Shown: in pieces, positions 4,750 to 5,850 of the stretch
Numbering within the stretch: the first letter of the stretch is position 1
Layout: each line of letters starts with the position of its first letter
NCBI GenBank assembly: GCA_023422975.1
Contig: JAFAGF010000296.1
Coordinates: forward strand, 1 to 5,850
From: Pseudomonadota bacterium
Lineage (GTDB): Bacteria; Pseudomonadota; Gammaproteobacteria; Burkholderiales; Burkholderiaceae_C
Length of the DNA stretch: 5,850 nucleotides
Reading direction: 5' to 3'
Notes under the pieces: model-generated
Databases searched by the model: none
What the model was told of the DNA's origin: nothing
The model's input: the letters and a program-made list of their open reading frames with translations, nothing else
Position numbers and translations under genes: made by a program

Positions 4750-5850
4750 TCACTTGCCGAAAAAGGCCAGCGCTGCGGCCAGCTCGGGCGCGCTGCGCGC
4801 ATGGTCGGCAAGTGCTGCGCCTTCGCGCGCCGCGGCCCAGGCCTGGCGGATGCTCGCCACTCCCGCGGCCGGTCCGCCCGGGTGCGCAAGAATGCCTCCG
4901 CCCGACATGAACAGCAGATCGTCGCTTTGCACTGCCGCCCAGGTCGCAGGCACGGTGCCGGCCCATTGGCCCGAGGAAAATGCCGGCAGCACGCGGTCAT
5001 CGATGGCATCGGCCAGCGGCGTGTAGCAGTCCTGTGCCGAGGCAATGACTTCTTCGTCCGATTGGGAAAATTTGCCTTGCAGGCCATGCACATGCATGTG
5101 GTCCACCCCAGCCAGCCGCCACAGCGTCTGGTAGGCCTGAAAGGAGATGCCCAGCAATGGATGGCGCGACAGCGCGCCATAGCCGTTGCGATGCCCATGC
5201 AGCGCCAGTCCGGTATGGCGGCGCAGCGTCTGCAGTGCCGAGTAGCCGCACCAGTTGAGGCTGGCCATCACGCAACTGCCGCCCTCACGCTCGATCAAGT
5301 CGGCATGGCGCTTCATCGCATCCGTTTCATCGGTGATGTTGAACGCCACCATCACATGCTTGCCGGTGCGCTGCTGGTGCTCGCGCACGGCCGCCATCAC
5401 GGCTGGAACGCGTTGTGCCAGTGGCGCATGGGCGGGGTCGGCGCAGACCTCATCGTCCTTGATGAAGTCGACACCGGCGGCGCACAGCCGCGCCACCAGT
5501 TCCGCGGTCTGCGCCGGTGAGAACCCGACGTTGGGCTTGAGGATGGTGCCGACCATGGCGCCGCTGGCCACGCCCGTGCGCTGGCGCGTGCCCGCAATGC
5601 CGACCTGGGGCAGATCGAACTGTGCGCGGTAACTCGCGGGAATCCGCAGGCTTTCCAGGCGCAGTCCGCTGACCTCCCCCAGATCGTAGAGATTGCCCGA
5701 TACCGTGGCGGCCAGCGTCGGCAGGTTGGCGCCCACGTTGGCCACGGGAAACGAGATCCGCACGCGCGCGCGCCGCCACGGGCCGCTGCGGCCCTGGCGC
5801 TCGAGCAGCGCATTGGGCAGGCTGGGCGCGGCCACGGATTCGAGTTCGTC
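4750..5850 (-). CDS. RuBisCO-like protein (form IV), probable 3-oxo-isoapionate-4-phosphate decarboxylase or transcarboxylase/hydrolase; 5' end outside the window
   Basis: The open frame enters from the right edge without a start and ends at TGA (4750-4752), leaving 366 residues. Form IV proteins usually have a little over 400, so some 50 N-terminal residues are missing. The GTG at 5835 is internal. Landmarks in order are SGNLYDLGEVSGLRLESLRIP (spinach N123 region), GTILKPNVGF, VDFIKDDE, HGHRNGYG, GVDHMHVHGLQGKF, SSGQ and SGGGILAHPGG. The carbamylation lysine (codon 5458-5460) with the D/E metal ligands, the K175 equivalent (5536-5538), R295 (5188-5190), H327 and loop-6 K334 (5071-5073) are kept. 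The K177 equivalent is Asn (5530-5532) and H298 is Gly, so it is not a CO2-fixing RuBisCO. RLPs paired with a DUF1537 kinase act on 3-oxo-isoapionate 4-phosphate. OiaX decarboxylates it to L-erythrulose 1-phosphate, and OiaT makes 3-phosphoglycerate plus glycolate. The sequence alone does not let me choose between them. Confidence 0.93.
   Translation of the reverse strand, partial: DELESVAAPSLPNALLERQGRSGPWRRARVRISFPVANVGANLPTLAATVSGNLYDLGEVSGLRLESLRIPASYRAQFDLPQVGIAGTRQRTGVASGAMVGTILKPNVGFSPAQTAELVARLCAAGVDFIKDDEVCADPAHAPLAQRVPAVMAAVREHQQRTGKHVMVAFNITDETDAMKRHADLIEREGGSCVMASLNWCGYSALQTLRRHTGLALHGHRNGYGALSRHPLLGISFQAYQTLWRLAGVDHMHVHGLQGKFSQSDEEVIASAQDCYTPLADAIDDRVLPAFSSGQWAGTVPATWAAVQSDDLLFMSGGGILAHPGGPAAGVASIRQAWAAAREGAALADHARSAPELAAALAFFGK

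Noticed and set aside
4743..5198. N-terminal extension of the kinase frame up to 5198, which could suggest a fusion
   Set aside because: The extra 152 residues are the out-of-frame reading of the RuBisCO-like gene. The family-typical N-terminus starts at the ATG at 4742.
4179..5520. Plus-strand open frames of 243 and 259 codons (4179-4910 and 4741-5520)
   Set aside because: They lie opposite the kinase and RuBisCO-like genes, whose minus-strand translations carry clear family motifs. The plus-strand products are Arg-rich and unlike any protein family.
5833..5835. GTG at 5835 as the start of the RuBisCO-like gene
   Set aside because: The frame stays open to the window edge, there is no ribosome binding site, and starting here would remove most of the N-terminal domain that the family needs.

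Overview
The window looks like chromosome from a betaproteobacterium of the Burkholderiales, most likely family Comamonadaceae. The order metZ-gltX-tRNA cluster, the protein sequences and the short repeats all fit that, but no database search was run. It falls into two parts with different character.

The left half (about 1-3330, plus strand) is housekeeping. It opens with the last 27 codons of an upstream gene, probably purF. A long imperfect hairpin ending in a T-run then separates it from metZ, the PLP enzyme that makes homocysteine by direct sulfhydrylation. metZ starts at a GTG at 265 behind a clear ribosome binding site, and its stop overlaps the start of gltX (glutamyl-tRNA synthetase) by 4 bases. 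A strong sigma70-type promoter overlapping the end of gltX drives a tRNA operon, tRNA-Ala(GGC), tRNA-Glu(TTC), tRNA-Asp(GTC), which ends at a textbook terminator at 3301-3329. The synthetase gene therefore sits directly upstream of the tRNA it charges. Leader and spacers of the tRNA operon hold several near-perfect hairpins. The tRNA-Asp gene has two changes not expected in a healthy tRNA: C at universal A58, and a U5-C68 clash in the acceptor stem.

The right half (about 3330-5850, minus strand) looks like accessory, catabolic DNA. After a REP-like palindrome come two tightly linked genes transcribed leftward. The first is a RuBisCO-like protein (RLP) whose 5' end lies beyond the window, and 7 bases later comes a DUF1537 / four-carbon acid sugar kinase. 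This pair is the signature of the oxidative D-apiose/apionate pathway: the kinase (OiaK) phosphorylates 3-oxo-isoapionate, and the RLP (OiaX decarboxylase or OiaT transcarboxylase/hydrolase) splits the product. The RLP keeps the carbamylated-lysine metal site and the loop-6 lysine of RuBisCO but has Asn at the second lysine of the K-P-K motif, so it is not a CO2-fixing RuBisCO.

The most interesting points are the RLP-kinase cassette, the aberrant tRNA-Asp at the border between core and accessory DNA, and the hairpin that pairs the CCA tail of tRNA-Glu with its spacer. I found no CRISPR array, transposase, integrase or phage gene.
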